From Xanthocytophaga flava (GTDB lineage: Bacteria > Bacteroidota > Bacteroidia > Cytophagales > 172606-1), in contig NZ_JASJOR010000024.1 in assembly GCF_030068545.1 (NCBI RefSeq), positions 62,001-126,000 on the forward strand: a stretch of 64,000 bases of DNA. Direction: 5' to 3'. Below are positions 1-9,718 of this stretch, piece after piece (position 1 is the first letter of the stretch; each line of letters begins with the position of its first letter). The position numbers were made by a program, and so were the translations under genes. Below the pieces are notes generated by a model that made no database searches, had not been told where the DNA came from, and saw only the letters and a list, made by a program, of their open reading frames with translations.

Positions 1-459
1 GTTGGTAATGACTTGTTCTGTAATTAGCTCCTTTCCTATCACATTATACACCTGAGGATTTTCCAGATTCTTGATAGGTAAACGGGATACATAAGGACTC
101 TCCTTCTTGGCAAACTTGTTTGTATTACCAGTAACAACCACTTCCTGTAACTGCTCAGCAGATTCTTGCAAACGTATTTCTTCCAGTTCTGTAGTTTTTC
201 CTGCCTCCACTGTTACTTCTCTCTCCTGCGGGGTAAATCCTACAATAGAAGCCTGAAGAGTATAGGTTCCCGCATTGGCCCGCAATGTATAATTACCTTT
301 TTCATCCGTTACCGTCCCCACATTACTTCCTTTTAAAGCTACAGTAACAGAGGGAGCCACTTGCCCTTCAACTGTTTTGATAGTTCCCTTTAAAATACCT
401 TTTTGCGCATATACGCTGATGCTAAACAATAGCAACAATACTAGATTTAGATGTTTCAT
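1..459 (-). CDS. TonB-dependent receptor, N-terminal part (runs off left edge)
   Basis: This is the first 153 codons of an outer-membrane TonB-dependent receptor; the rest lies beyond the left edge. Residues 1-18 are a signal peptide ending YAQ. They are followed by a carboxypeptidase-like regulatory domain (about 20-105) and the start of the plug, with the TonB-box-like QEVVVT at about 106. By eye about three quarters of the residues match the N-terminus of the next receptor upstream (542-2881). The bases just before both ATGs are also alike, so this is a tandem duplicate. It is probably the last gene of the iron/siderophore group. The substrate cannot be told from this fragment. Confidence 0.88.
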   Translation of the reverse strand, partial: MKHLNLVLLLLFSISVYAQKGILKGTIKTVEGQVAPSVTVALKGSNVGTVTDEKGNYTLRANAGTYTLQASIVGFTPQEREVTVEAGKTTELEEIRLQESAEQLQEVVVTGNTNKFAKKESPYVSRLPIKNLENPQVYNVIGKELITEQVITN

Positions 460-541
460 TGGTTTGAATAAAATGGAATTGATAAAAGAGTTGTTCATGC
501 ATAAGGACATACAGAAATGCCCCGATCAGAACATTGACGAA

Positions 542-2881
542 TCAGAACTTAAAGGAAACCGAAGCGGCAATATTTCTGGGATTCATAGGGTTATTGTTTA
601 ATCCCCACATTTTCTGATCTGTGAGATTATTCAGTTTAAAAGCAAATCTCCATTTAGGCCGGTCATAAAATACAGTAGCATCTATCAGTGTATAAGCAGG
701 CAGTGTCAGAGAACCACCTTCATTATTCGTATATGCTTCGCTTACATAATTCCCACCAAATCCGGCACCGAATCCTTTAGCACCTCCATGTGGTACTTTG
801 TAGCTCAACCAAAAGTTTACAAATGTTCCGGGCAACCCTGTGGTGGTACCTTCAGTACCTTCATCAGCTTTTACATATCTATACTCATTGGTTCCAAAAC
901 CTGCTATAACAGATAAACCTGTAATAGGCTCAGCGATAATATCAACCTCTAACCCTTTGCTTCGCTGTTTTCCATCCTGAATAGAATATCCTGCACGAGA
1001 GGGGTCTTGACGTATGGCATTAGTAACATCAATGTTGTAATAGCTGATTGTTGCACTTAGTTTATGAGAGAAGGCATCCATCTTCACACCTACCTCCCAC
1101 TGATTGCCATTTTGCGGTTTGAAGTTTGTGATGTTTCCATCAGGTTGTCTAACCGGACCGTTATTCTGAAAACCATTCATATAATTGGCAAACACACTTA
1201 CCTGATCTTTTATGGGCTGATACACCAGACCAAACTTAGGCGACAATGCAGTTTGAGCATATCCTCCACTATAGTCAGAGTACATTACGGCAGTTCCTTT
1301 GTAGTCATATCTGTCTACCCGCAGGCTCAACATAGCCATCAGTTGCTCTGTGATATTTACTACATCGGAGATATAAGCACTATATGTATAGGTTTTGGAG
1401 GATTGTCTTGCATGGATGAGAGACGATCTCAGTGTTTTTACCCTATCCAGCGATACAGGCCCATACAAACGATGTATATTAATTGTATCATAAGGCATTC
1501 TTGTATTAAAAGCATTGTTTACAAATACACTATTGATACTCTTTGAATAATATACATCAGCCCCAATCACCATACGGTTGCGGATACCTGCAATTCTGAA
1601 ATCACCTGTAAAGTTTTGCTGAAACTGCATATCTGTTGTTCCACCCTGTACAGTCTCTACACTTCTGCTGACAATCGAATCATTCCGCCAGCTATTCCAT
1701 TGTGCCACAAACTCATCGTCATGATTTGAAGCAGATGAAAATAATGTATTGGACGTCCAGTTATCTGAGAGCCTGTAAACAGCCTGAGCATAGAAAACCT
1801 CACTGCCGCCACGATTCATCATATCATCAGAGTTGAGAGATTGATTGTATCGTATAGGCAGGTCTTTGATATTTTTAACGGAAACACCTGAGAAATTCTG
1901 GATGGGTAATAAGGTCAATGCAGAACGCAATATCTCTGCTTCAAAATTTAATGTAAGTCTGTTGTCTACTTTGTAGGTTAATGTAGGGGCTACCACAAAA
2001 CGTCTCTGTCCTCCCCAATCCATGAAACTTCCCTCACTATGAAAAGCTGTATTGAGACGGAACAATAACGTTTTGTCCTTGTTTAGTGGGGTATTGATAT
2101 CTGCTGTCAGGCGTGTAAGTCCCCAACTACCAGTAGTAAAGTTTACATTTCCCTGAAATGTCTCCAGGGGACGTTTTGTAACGAGGTTTGTAAGTCCCCC
2201 AAAGGAAATCAAGCTGGAACCAAACAATGTACCGGATGGCCCTTTGATTGCTTCTGTACGTTCTACAGTTACAGGGTCTATTCCATTATATTGTTGAGCG
2301 GCAAGTCCGTTTCGCATACGGGCACCTGTCCAGAAACCCCGAATAATAGAATACGTAAATCCATTGCTATATCCACCAAATGCAACAGCGGCTCCGGGTA
2401 CGTTTCGCAGTGATTGTTTGTAATCTGTAATAACCTGCTCTTCCATTAACTCTTTGGAAACCACATTGTACACCTGAGGATTTTCCAGATTCTTAATAGG
2501 AAGACGAGATACCAACGAACTTTCTTTGTTAGCGAATTTATTTGTATTACTGGTAACGATCACTTCCTGCAGCTGTTCAGCAGATTCTTGCAAACGTATT
2601 TCATCTATCTGCGTGGTTTTAGCGGCCTCTACTGTTACTTCTTTTTCTTGTGGGGTAAATCCCACGATCGATGTCTGAAGTGTATATGTACCAGGATTTG
2701 CCCGCAATGTATAACTCCCTTTTTCATCCGTTACTGTCCCTATTCTGGTATCTTTCAATACTACCGTTACAGAAGGAGCAGGTTGCCCTTCTACTGTTTT
2801 TACAATACCATGTATAGTTCCTTTTTGAGCGTAAGTTGCCAGGCTGGCCAATATCAGCATGCATGCATACAAATGTTTCAT
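542..2881 (-). CDS. TonB-dependent siderophore-type outer-membrane receptor
   Basis: This 779-residue protein is a complete receptor that would import ferric chelates using TonB energy. It has a signal peptide (1-18), a carboxypeptidase-like regulatory domain (20-105), a plug with the QEVIVT box and PSGTLFGSS near residue 210, and a 22-strand-type barrel ending in an aromatic residue (SVSFKF). The plug/barrel pattern (RGF, IKGPSGTLFG) is that of the siderophore receptor class (FhuA/FpvA-like). It lies 82 bases upstream of its paralogue and about 105 bases after the PepSY gene. It is probably iron-repressed through Fur, but no operator was seen directly before it. The exact ligand is unknown. 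Confidence 0.9.
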   Translation of the reverse strand: MKHLYACMLILASLATYAQKGTIHGIVKTVEGQPAPSVTVVLKDTRIGTVTDEKGSYTLRANPGTYTLQTSIVGFTPQEKEVTVEAAKTTQIDEIRLQESAEQLQEVIVTSNTNKFANKESSLVSRLPIKNLENPQVYNVVSKELMEEQVITDYKQSLRNVPGAAVAFGGYSNGFTYSIIRGFWTGARMRNGLAAQQYNGIDPVTVERTEAIKGPSGTLFGSSLISFGGLTNLVTKRPLETFQGNVNFTTGSWGLTRLTADINTPLNKDKTLLFRLNTAFHSEGSFMDWGGQRRFVVAPTLTYKVDNRLTLNFEAEILRSALTLLPIQNFSGVSVKNIKDLPIRYNQSLNSDDMMNRGGSEVFYAQAVYRLSDNWTSNTLFSSASNHDDEFVAQWNSWRNDSIVSRSVETVQGGTTDMQFQQNFTGDFRIAGIRNRMVIGADVYYSKSINSVFVNNAFNTRMPYDTINIHRLYGPVSLDRVKTLRSSLIHARQSSKTYTYSAYISDVVNITEQLMAMLSLRVDRYDYKGTAVMYSDYSGGYAQTALSPKFGLVYQPIKDQVSVFANYMNGFQNNGPVRQPDGNITNFKPQNGNQWEVGVKMDAFSHKLSATISYYNIDVTNAIRQDPSRAGYSIQDGKQRSKGLEVDIIAEPITGLSVIAGFGTNEYRYVKADEGTEGTTTGLPGTFVNFWLSYKVPHGGAKGFGAGFGGNYVSEAYTNNEGGSLTLPAYTLIDATVFYDRPKWRFAFKLNNLTDQKMWGLNNNPMNPRNIAASVSFKF

Positions 2882-2986
2882 TGGTTTGAATAATAAAATA
2901 GATTGGAAATGGATAAAATAGGCAACAGGAGTCCAGGGATAGCCTGAAAAAGGCTATCCAATTCGCACTATCCTGATGTTTTAGTA

Positions 2987-4117
2987 TTAAGGTACCGGGG
3001 CAAGTCGACGGGATCGCATCTTTCCAGAACCGGAGGATTGTTTACTTTTTTTCTTTCGGTTCCACCAAATCATAAACCCTGTTACAGGAAGGCTTGCCCC
3101 AAATAAGCCCCCGATAAAAGCGGCAAATTTTCCCAGGAAGCCAAACATCCGGCCTGTATGTAAATCATAGTTGGATACACGGATTTTATCAGCAGTTGCA
3201 TAGTTGGTATGCAGTTCTTCCAATAGTAACTCACCAGAATATTGATCAAATGCCAGGACGTTCTGTTTCCTAATAAACTGATAGGGATATCGCACTACAA
3301 AGCGAAATGTACCCACACTGTCTTTGGGCAGTTGAATACTGGCATACGCATACTCTCCATACGATTCGGCTATGGTAAAGAGAGAATCGAGAGAGCATTG
3401 TTTAGCAACAGGACGATAAGTAGAAGCTACTTTTTTCTTGTATGTCATTTTTGTACCATCCAGTTTATAAATAGTGGCAGGCACACTATCAAACACCCAG
3501 AAAATTCCAGTCCAAGCAATAGGCAGTAAAATCCACACCATATAGAATCCCCAGACATTATGCAGATCATAGTTGATGCGTTTCCAGGAAGCTGACCATT
3601 TCATCTTAAAGGCCGACTTCAACTGATTTCGTTTGGATGGGAACCACAGATAGAGTCCGGAAAGGAGCATAATCATAAAGATCAGCACATTCCATTTAAT
3701 GATCTCTTCTCCTACTTCACCCAGCAACAGATTCAGATGTATCTGTAATACCAGAGCCATAAAATCTTGGTGCAATGCATAGTTACCTAACACCTCGCCT
3801 GAAAACGGGTTGATATAAATAATACCCCGCTTATTGGTATAGACCATCGCAGATGCATTAACCGGATTGTTTCGTAAACGCACCTGAGCAAGCTTTTCTT
3901 TCGGATAAGCAGTCTTTGCTATCTGTAGTAATCTTTCCGGACTTAGCCGGACTGCATTAGCAGGCCTGTTCACAAACAACAGGTTATGCTTAGCCCAACT
4001 ATCATACTCTTCCTGAAACGCATACAATGCTCCGGTAGTGCTTACTATAAACAACACTAGCCCGGACGCTAGTCCGAGCCAGAGATGTATCTGACCAAGT
4101 ATTTTCTTGAGTGTCAT
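2987..4117 (-). CDS. PepSY-associated membrane protein, putative ferric-siderophore reductase
   Basis: This is a 376-residue inner-membrane protein of the PepSY-TM family. It has predicted membrane helices near residues 17-38, 140-158, 188-212 and 330-350, with PepSY-type periplasmic segments between them. It starts KKILGQIHLWLGLASG, typical of the family, and ends with a basic tail rich in K and R. In Bacteroidota and Proteobacteria such proteins sit beside siderophore receptors and are thought to reduce or release iron in the periplasm. Here only 3 bases separate it from the upstream receptor stop, so the two are almost surely co-transcribed. The reductase role is inferred from family and neighbours. 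Confidence 0.87.
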   Translation of the reverse strand: MTLKKILGQIHLWLGLASGLVLFIVSTTGALYAFQEEYDSWAKHNLLFVNRPANAVRLSPERLLQIAKTAYPKEKLAQVRLRNNPVNASAMVYTNKRGIIYINPFSGEVLGNYALHQDFMALVLQIHLNLLLGEVGEEIIKWNVLIFMIMLLSGLYLWFPSKRNQLKSAFKMKWSASWKRINYDLHNVWGFYMVWILLPIAWTGIFWVFDSVPATIYKLDGTKMTYKKKVASTYRPVAKQCSLDSLFTIAESYGEYAYASIQLPKDSVGTFRFVVRYPYQFIRKQNVLAFDQYSGELLLEELHTNYATADKIRVSNYDLHTGRMFGFLGKFAAFIGGLFGASLPVTGFMIWWNRKKKSKQSSGSGKMRSRRLAPVP

Positions 4118-4120
4118 ATA

Positions 4121-6577
4121 TTAAAATGTATAACCTACTCCTAACAGAAAGCTGCGGGGTGAACCAGGAAATAACCGGATACGATCATATCCACCTACCC
4201 AATGTGTTTTATTAGCCAAGTTATTGGCATTGACTTGAATTCTGAATTTAGCAACCTGATAATATAAGGCACCATTAATCAACTCATATCCTGGCAGAAT
4301 GAAAGGCTCTGCACCTGCAGCCACAATTGATCCCAAACGTTCAGTAACAAAGTTTGCCCCGAATCCAACACCCAGTCCAGCTAACGGACCATTGGCAATC
4401 ACATACTTTGTCCATATATTACCCTGATGTTTAGGAGCATTCGGCTTTTGTCTTCCTACTTCTTCTGGGTTGGCACTTTTGGTAAATGTTGCATCATTAT
4501 AAGCATAGGATACAGAAAGGCTCCAGTTTTGAGCAATCTGTCCAAGCAGATCTATCTCTACGCCTTTGGATACCTCCTGTCCTATCTGAGAAAGTAAATC
4601 TGGATTAGAAGTATCTCCCGCATTATACAATGCCCCGTTAACCTCTAGCCGATAGACAGAAAGATTGGCAAGAAATCGTTTCCCGAACCACTCTGTTTTC
4701 AGACCCGCTTCTTTTAAGTTACTAATCAGCGGATCAAAAGGTCCACCAGCATTAGGAGTAGCAATTGTAGTAGCCAGTTGTGGCTGATATCCTTCTACAT
4801 ACGTTGCATACGCATTGATATGATCATTCACTGTATACACAAGGCCTACCCGTGGAATCAAAGCAGATTGTTTAATTGTTTTTTCAGAAGATAATTTATA
4901 ATCCAGAATATCTGTGAAATAATCCTGACGCAACCCTAACAACAACTGAAAGCGTCTGAAACGGATCTGATCCTGAATATATACTCCCTGAGAAGAGTAA
5001 AGGGTTGGTGCATAATCAGTACGTGAATAAAAGTACTTACTCATATCTGCCAGGTAGTATGGATTATCTGCTGTTAAATCCATGTGTGCTACATTGGGCA
5101 CTGGATTACCCTTAGCATCTAGCAGATAGTTAGACTTCTTCTTCGGATCATAGCTATTAATAGCTCCTGTATTAGACGCATTCCGATAACCTCTTGCGAC
5201 AAGCTGAGATCCACCAGCAGCCAGTACTTCCTGAGCATAGTCATAACCTGCTACAACTTTGTGTTCCAGAGGTCCCGTTCTAAAATCTATATTAAAGTAG
5301 CTGGTCAGATTATCATTGTGCCATTTACGGTTGCGGATAAAAACCTGCATCTCTACAAGATTAGGAATATTTACCCCCGCACTATCTTTTCCATAGGTAT
5401 TAGCCGAACGATGTTCCAGCAGATCTTCCTCAAAGCCAGCTTTCATATAAGCCATATTAAAGCTTACCGCTTTGGAAAAGCGATGATTAAGCGATACTGT
5501 TACCAGGTAAGAACTTTCTTTCAGATAGTCGTTGACCCGGCTCAATGATTTGGAGATAGAGGACGAATAAATATCTCCATCTCCTAACACTGCTTGTCCC
5601 CGATCCAAACGACCTTTGGATTGCTGATATACCAGATCAAAATTTACACGAGTATTCTCAGTAGGAAGGAATGTAAAGGAAGGAGCAACAATGACATTTT
5701 TATCAAATTGCAAGTCACGAAATGACTGGGCATCTTCATATCCAAGATTTAAACGATACAACAACGTTTTATCCTCATTCATGGGTCCTGTAAAATCAGC
5801 TGTTGCACGAAATGTATCAAAGCTGCCCATCTGAAAGTTCAATGACTGACGTTTTTCAGCAAGAGGTTTTTTAGTAACCCGGTTTATACTTCCTCCAGGA
5901 GAAGTATTTCCATATAAGGCAGAGGCAGGCCCTTTAAGTACTTCAATTCGTTCCAGGTGTGGTGTAAGCCCTTGCTTCCAGAAGCTGGCAAATGATCGCA
6001 TTCCATTTACCAATGAACCATAGTTATCATTTCCACTCACCCGATGTCCTCTGATGGTAAGATCATTATAGAACGTAAACTGACTCACCCCACTTATATT
6101 TTTTACAGCTTCGTTTACTCTGAAAACTCCCTGATCCTGTAATATCTCCTTAGTCACATAACTTACAGACTGAGGAATATCTTTTATTAGAGTGGAAGAC
6201 TTAGTAGCTACAAATGTAGCGTCATTTTTATAGGTGGTTTCTTTACGACCTGTAATCTCAACCTGCTGCAATGTCTCAGCAGCTTCGTTTAATGAGATAG
6301 ATAAAGTTACAGTCTCATTATCTTTAACAAGCACAGGTTGCTGGTATACTTTGTAGCCTATACTTGAGACCAATACTGTATAATCGCCAGCTGGTACTGA
6401 TAGTGTAAAGGAACCATCTGATCTAGTAGACACACCTATTTTAGTGTTCTTTAATGTAACACTGGCCAATTCTATAGGTTTCCCTTTCACATCGGACACG
6501 GTACCAGACAGTATACCATTCTGAGCAAAAACAATATGTGTAAATAAGAGTAGGCTAAATGTAAAAATGAATTTCAT
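4121..6577 (-). CDS. TonB-dependent siderophore receptor
   Basis: This 818-residue outer-membrane receptor has a signal peptide (1-18, ending VFAQ), a carboxypeptidase-like regulatory domain (22-105), a plug (about 125-230, with VLKGPASALYG) and a long barrel ending GVGYTF. The plug contains the phrase QSVSYVTKEILQDQG, which is typical of the TIGR01783 siderophore-receptor class. It is the first gene of a tight group with the PepSY protein and two more receptors. The 116 bases before it carry no clear operator. The substrate is probably a ferric siderophore; the family cannot separate hydroxamate from catecholate ligands here. Confidence 0.92.
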   Translation of the reverse strand: MKFIFTFSLLLFTHIVFAQNGILSGTVSDVKGKPIELASVTLKNTKIGVSTRSDGSFTLSVPAGDYTVLVSSIGYKVYQQPVLVKDNETVTLSISLNEAAETLQQVEITGRKETTYKNDATFVATKSSTLIKDIPQSVSYVTKEILQDQGVFRVNEAVKNISGVSQFTFYNDLTIRGHRVSGNDNYGSLVNGMRSFASFWKQGLTPHLERIEVLKGPASALYGNTSPGGSINRVTKKPLAEKRQSLNFQMGSFDTFRATADFTGPMNEDKTLLYRLNLGYEDAQSFRDLQFDKNVIVAPSFTFLPTENTRVNFDLVYQQSKGRLDRGQAVLGDGDIYSSSISKSLSRVNDYLKESSYLVTVSLNHRFSKAVSFNMAYMKAGFEEDLLEHRSANTYGKDSAGVNIPNLVEMQVFIRNRKWHNDNLTSYFNIDFRTGPLEHKVVAGYDYAQEVLAAGGSQLVARGYRNASNTGAINSYDPKKKSNYLLDAKGNPVPNVAHMDLTADNPYYLADMSKYFYSRTDYAPTLYSSQGVYIQDQIRFRRFQLLLGLRQDYFTDILDYKLSSEKTIKQSALIPRVGLVYTVNDHINAYATYVEGYQPQLATTIATPNAGGPFDPLISNLKEAGLKTEWFGKRFLANLSVYRLEVNGALYNAGDTSNPDLLSQIGQEVSKGVEIDLLGQIAQNWSLSVSYAYNDATFTKSANPEEVGRQKPNAPKHQGNIWTKYVIANGPLAGLGVGFGANFVTERLGSIVAAGAEPFILPGYELINGALYYQVAKFRIQVNANNLANKTHWVGGYDRIRLFPGSPRSFLLGVGYTF

Positions 6578-6693
6578 GTTTTGTGGTTTATTACTTTAGA
6601 GATAAGGAACAGACCATCCGGAGATAGTCTGTCCCTTTGACGATTCAATGAGTGAGAGGAATACCAGAGAGTGGCACAGAACTCCACAAAGTA

Positions 6694-7032
6694 TTAGTTT
6701 AGATTTTTGTTAACATTATGGCGTGTATCAAACCAAAAATTGGTTTGTTCAAGCATGGTATGTAACTCTTCGTATTCCTTATGTGAAAACATCAGATAGA
6801 AGTGTGGAACTGGCGTTTTCAATCCTACTTCTTTCCCCAGCGAAGTAGGATAACTCAGACACCATCCTCCTATAAATTCACACAGAACCTGCTGGAAAGA
6901 GATCAATTCTGCTTCACTGAAAATAAACAGCATATTTTTGTATGCCACATTGTAATATCCACAGCCTTCACAGCGTCCGATATATCCATTAGGTGCTTGC
7001 ACCAGCAGTTTTAGTGAATTAGTTTGACACAT
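6694..7032 (-). CDS. DUF6686-like small Bacteroidota protein
   Basis: This is a small soluble protein of 112 residues with no signal peptide. A CxxC pair (RCEGCGYYNVAYKN, near residue 20) and the later FSEAELISFQQVL block recall the DUF6686 family of Bacteroidota, whose function is unknown. I chose the ATG at 7032; a TTG two codons further upstream is also in frame. An AT-rich inverted repeat lies just upstream. The gene sits between fur and the siderophore receptors, so a link to iron status is possible but unproven. The CxxC pair could bind a metal. Confidence 0.7.
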   Translation of the reverse strand: MCQTNSLKLLVQAPNGYIGRCEGCGYYNVAYKNMLFIFSEAELISFQQVLCEFIGGWCLSYPTSLGKEVGLKTPVPHFYLMFSHKEYEELHTMLEQTNFWFDTRHNVNKNLN

Positions 7033-7042
7033 AAGCAATTAC

Positions 7043-7060
7043 ATTTAATTTTAATTAAAT
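7043..7060. promoter_or_regulatory. AT-rich inverted repeat before the DUF6686-like gene
   Basis: Perfect 8-base arms (ATTTAATT / AATTAAAT) flank a 2-base spacer. The repeat lies 10 bases before the chosen start codon, between fur and the next gene. It could be an operator, but a palindrome made only of A and T may also arise by chance in this genome. Confidence 0.3.
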
Positions 7061-7080
7061 ATGTTTCAGATATACTCTTG

Positions 7081-7584
7081 TCATTCCTTTGCTTTATTCT
7101 GAGCCAGAAGCATATCTACCAATCTGTGCGGACAATTTTCCTGAATACAATGCCCATACAGTAATAAGTCATGTTGATGAATATCAAAATGAAGTACATT
7201 GCCTACCATATTCTGAATAAGCTGCACCCGAGGATCACAGAATTCAGTAAGCTTGTGGCAATCCAGACATACCAGATGATCATGCTGACGAGATCCTATT
7301 GATTTTTCGTACACAGTAAGGTGATTTCCAAACTGATGCTTTCGAACCAATCCTGATGTAACCAGCAGATCAAGTGTATTATATACAGTACTTTTACTAA
7401 CCCGAAACTTCTTCTCTATTAGTAATTGATATAGATCATCAACTGTAAGATGTTTGTCACTTACATAAATCTCTTCCAGAATCTTATATCTTTCCTGAGT
7501 TTTGCGTTGCTGCTGGCTTTCCAGATATTGAGTAAAAATATCTTTGATCTCCAGTAGTCTTTTTTTCAGTAAGGGCTGATCCAT
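7081..7584 (-). CDS. Fur-family transcriptional repressor
   Basis: This is a 167-residue Fur/PerR/Zur-type metal-dependent regulator. The N-terminal winged helix (about 20-95) includes TQERYKILEEIY and the recognition stretch VSKSTVYNTLDLLV. The C-terminal dimerisation and metal domain carries HDHLVCLDC (a regulatory His cluster with the first structural zinc Cys pair) and a second Cys pair in LYGHCIQENC. Its place between hmuS and the siderophore receptor genes fits an iron sensor that controls the whole locus. Zur or PerR specificity cannot be ruled out from sequence alone. It is 106 bases after hmuS and is probably in the same transcript. Confidence 0.93.
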   Translation of the reverse strand: MDQPLLKKRLLEIKDIFTQYLESQQQRKTQERYKILEEIYVSDKHLTVDDLYQLLIEKKFRVSKSTVYNTLDLLVTSGLVRKHQFGNHLTVYEKSIGSRQHDHLVCLDCHKLTEFCDPRVQLIQNMVGNVLHFDIHQHDLLLYGHCIQENCPHRLVDMLLAQNKAKE

Positions 7585-7690
7585 AGTGTTGATGAGTCGC
7601 TGAGAAAAATTTCAATAGTAGTACGAACAGACATAATCAAAGCATCCCTTACTGAATTAACAGTAAATAGGGCTTTTGCCTGTTTTCCTA

Positions 7691-8716
7691 TCAGGATTGG
7701 TAAGATTCTACCAGTTGAGTCCATTCTGCTTTTTCAGGTATACCTGGTTTTCTCTTTCCAAAAATGAGAGCAATGTTGTTTCCATCTTTGTCAAATAATT
7801 CCAGACCAGTCACAATGCCATCTTCAGTTGGCTTGCGGGTGACCCATATCTGGTGAATATGATCTTCACGCAAGTGCATATTAAACATAGGGTCCAGTAC
7901 ATTAAACCAGGGGCCTGTTGGCATCAGGCGTTCAATAGTACCTGTATGAATCTGAATACATCCCTGGCTAGCCACAAAAATCATAATAGGCAAATTGCTT
8001 TCAGAAGCGGACTGAAAAATGCTACGCAAACTTTCTAAAGAAATTAGGCGTGTGTATCCTTTAGGAGCTAAACGCAATCCTTGTGTACGGGAAACCTGAT
8101 ATTTTTTCAGTAATCCAAAAAACTGATGGGTATCTGTCATAGCAATCCAGGCCTGTTGAAATCCATCAACATCAATGTCCGCATCAGGCAATTCAGCAGT
8201 AGGCTCTGGCTTTGGAGAGATCTCCAGTATATCAGACTGTTCTGCATCACGATATTTGTCTACCAGCTGATTATACGCTTCCAGATTGCTATGCTCAGTC
8301 ATATAAATCTTATGGACAGCTTCTCCGTTTCGAGCGAAAAATTGAAGGCTTAACCTGTCATTTTCATTGACAGCAAAACCGAATTGCCATTGCTGCATAA
8401 ATAAACGTAGGTCGATGTCTTCTCCCAGCACTAATCCTGTAAGGTCCTTAAAAGACACCTTTTCATACACACCATGCCGTTCATGAACACAGGAGTCGTT
8501 GCGAGTTAATGCCATCACTTGTCCCAGGGTTGGCACCTCTTTCATTAAGTCCCGAAAATCGCCAGTCAAACGAGTAGCTGTATTGCCAAGTCCCGTAGCT
8601 ACAAGTTCCGCTTCGCTAACATTCAACTGCTTGGCAGCATCACGAATCCGTACTTTAGGATTTTCGTTTTTAAAACTTTCATATCGATCTCTCAGAGATA
8701 ATTCAGTTGTCAGCAT
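7691..8716 (-). CDS. hmuS: Hemin-degrading / heme-trafficking factor HmuS
   Basis: This is a cytoplasmic protein of 341 residues, the usual length of the HmuS/ChuS/HemS family. These proteins take heme from the ABC importer and deliver it or release its iron. The N-terminal helix-rich stretch with RIRDAAKQLNVSEAELVATG is diagnostic. Two structural repeats are visible (about 1-170 and 180-341). The second opens with AWIAMTDTHQFFGLL, whose His matches the region of the known heme ligand in ChuS. It lies 60 bases downstream of hmuV, the standard order for a heme-uptake operon. Whether it degrades heme or only carries it is not visible from sequence. Confidence 0.93.
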   Translation of the reverse strand: MLTTELSLRDRYESFKNENPKVRIRDAAKQLNVSEAELVATGLGNTATRLTGDFRDLMKEVPTLGQVMALTRNDSCVHERHGVYEKVSFKDLTGLVLGEDIDLRLFMQQWQFGFAVNENDRLSLQFFARNGEAVHKIYMTEHSNLEAYNQLVDKYRDAEQSDILEISPKPEPTAELPDADIDVDGFQQAWIAMTDTHQFFGLLKKYQVSRTQGLRLAPKGYTRLISLESLRSIFQSASESNLPIMIFVASQGCIQIHTGTIERLMPTGPWFNVLDPMFNMHLREDHIHQIWVTRKPTEDGIVTGLELFDKDGNNIALIFGKRKPGIPEKAEWTQLVESYQS

Positions 8717-8776
8717 TGATATACAAAGATTAAGATGTATAAATAAATTTCAGGTGATAGTTATCCTCTGATCATA

Positions 8777-9667
8777 TTATTGATTCAGTTTATAGGTAAA
8801 TCCCAGGGATTGTCCATTGGATCTTCCCCATTTTTCTTCCAGCATTGGTTGTTCAGAAAAAGACCGACTATGGACAATAAAAGGATGAGTATATTCAGGA
8901 GGATGAATGATATCTACCGGAATATGGAAGGCAGAAAAAATATTGGCAGGTGTCATTACCTGAACTGGTTTTCCAAAGGCTATTGTCTTCCCACTGTTAA
9001 GAATCAAAACTTTATCTGCGTATTTCATAGTCAAATTCAGATCATGCAGAATAGCAATCACACAAAAGTTACGGAGAGTAAGTGTTCGGATAATCTCCAA
9101 CAGATTATGCTGATGATACAAATCCAACCCTGTAATTGGCTCATCCAAAAGCAAGTATTTAGGCTGAGGTACAGGGTGAGGAAGACCATATATATCTTCT
9201 ATATCTGTAAGCTGAGCCAGAACTTTAGCCAGCAATACCCGCTGTTGCTCTCCACCAGAAAGTGTAAGAAATATCCTGTCTCTTAAATGTGTAATATCTG
9301 TCTGTTGTAAAGCATACTCTACAATCTCATGATCTTGTTTGGAAGGGCTGCCATCAAAATGAGGATAGCGCCCCATCATGACCAGTTCAGATACATTAAA
9401 GTTAAAAGCCAATGCATTATTCTGTGCCAATACTGCCCGAAAACGAGCTAACTGATTGTTACGAATTGATTTCAGATTCTCACCTCTCATCTCTACTTTA
9501 CCAGAATCTGGTGCTAATTCTTTACTCAGAATTTTCAGCAAGGTTGATTTTCCTGCGCCATTTGCTCCGACAATAGCCAGTAATTGTCCTGTCTCTGCCA
9601 CAAAGGACACATTCTGTAATAAAGGTCTTCCAGCAATATGGTATCCGACTTTTTCTACATTAATCAT
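8777..9667 (-). CDS. hmuV: Heme ABC transporter ATP-binding protein HmuV
   Basis: This 296-residue ATPase powers heme import through HmuU. It has Walker A GANGAGKST (about residue 35), the Q-loop at AQNNALAF, the signature LSGGEQQR (about 138), Walker B YLLLDEP and the switch His in ILHDLNLT. A short extra loop rich in Pro (GLPHPVPQPK) lies between the signature helix and Walker B; such inserts are common in HmuV. The C-terminal tail after residue 255 is longer than in BtuD-type ATPases. It follows hmuU by 51 bases. It belongs to the FecE/BtuD/HmuV class, and the heme assignment rests on its neighbours. Confidence 0.93.
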   Translation of the reverse strand: MINVEKVGYHIAGRPLLQNVSFVAETGQLLAIVGANGAGKSTLLKILSKELAPDSGKVEMRGENLKSIRNNQLARFRAVLAQNNALAFNFNVSELVMMGRYPHFDGSPSKQDHEIVEYALQQTDITHLRDRIFLTLSGGEQQRVLLAKVLAQLTDIEDIYGLPHPVPQPKYLLLDEPITGLDLYHQHNLLEIIRTLTLRNFCVIAILHDLNLTMKYADKVLILNSGKTIAFGKPVQVMTPANIFSAFHIPVDIIHPPEYTHPFIVHSRSFSEQPMLEEKWGRSNGQSLGFTYKLNQ

Positions 9668-9718
9668 GTGTAAAGTGCATTTAAAATAGTTTATTGAAAC
9701 AGGTAATTAGCTTAAATA

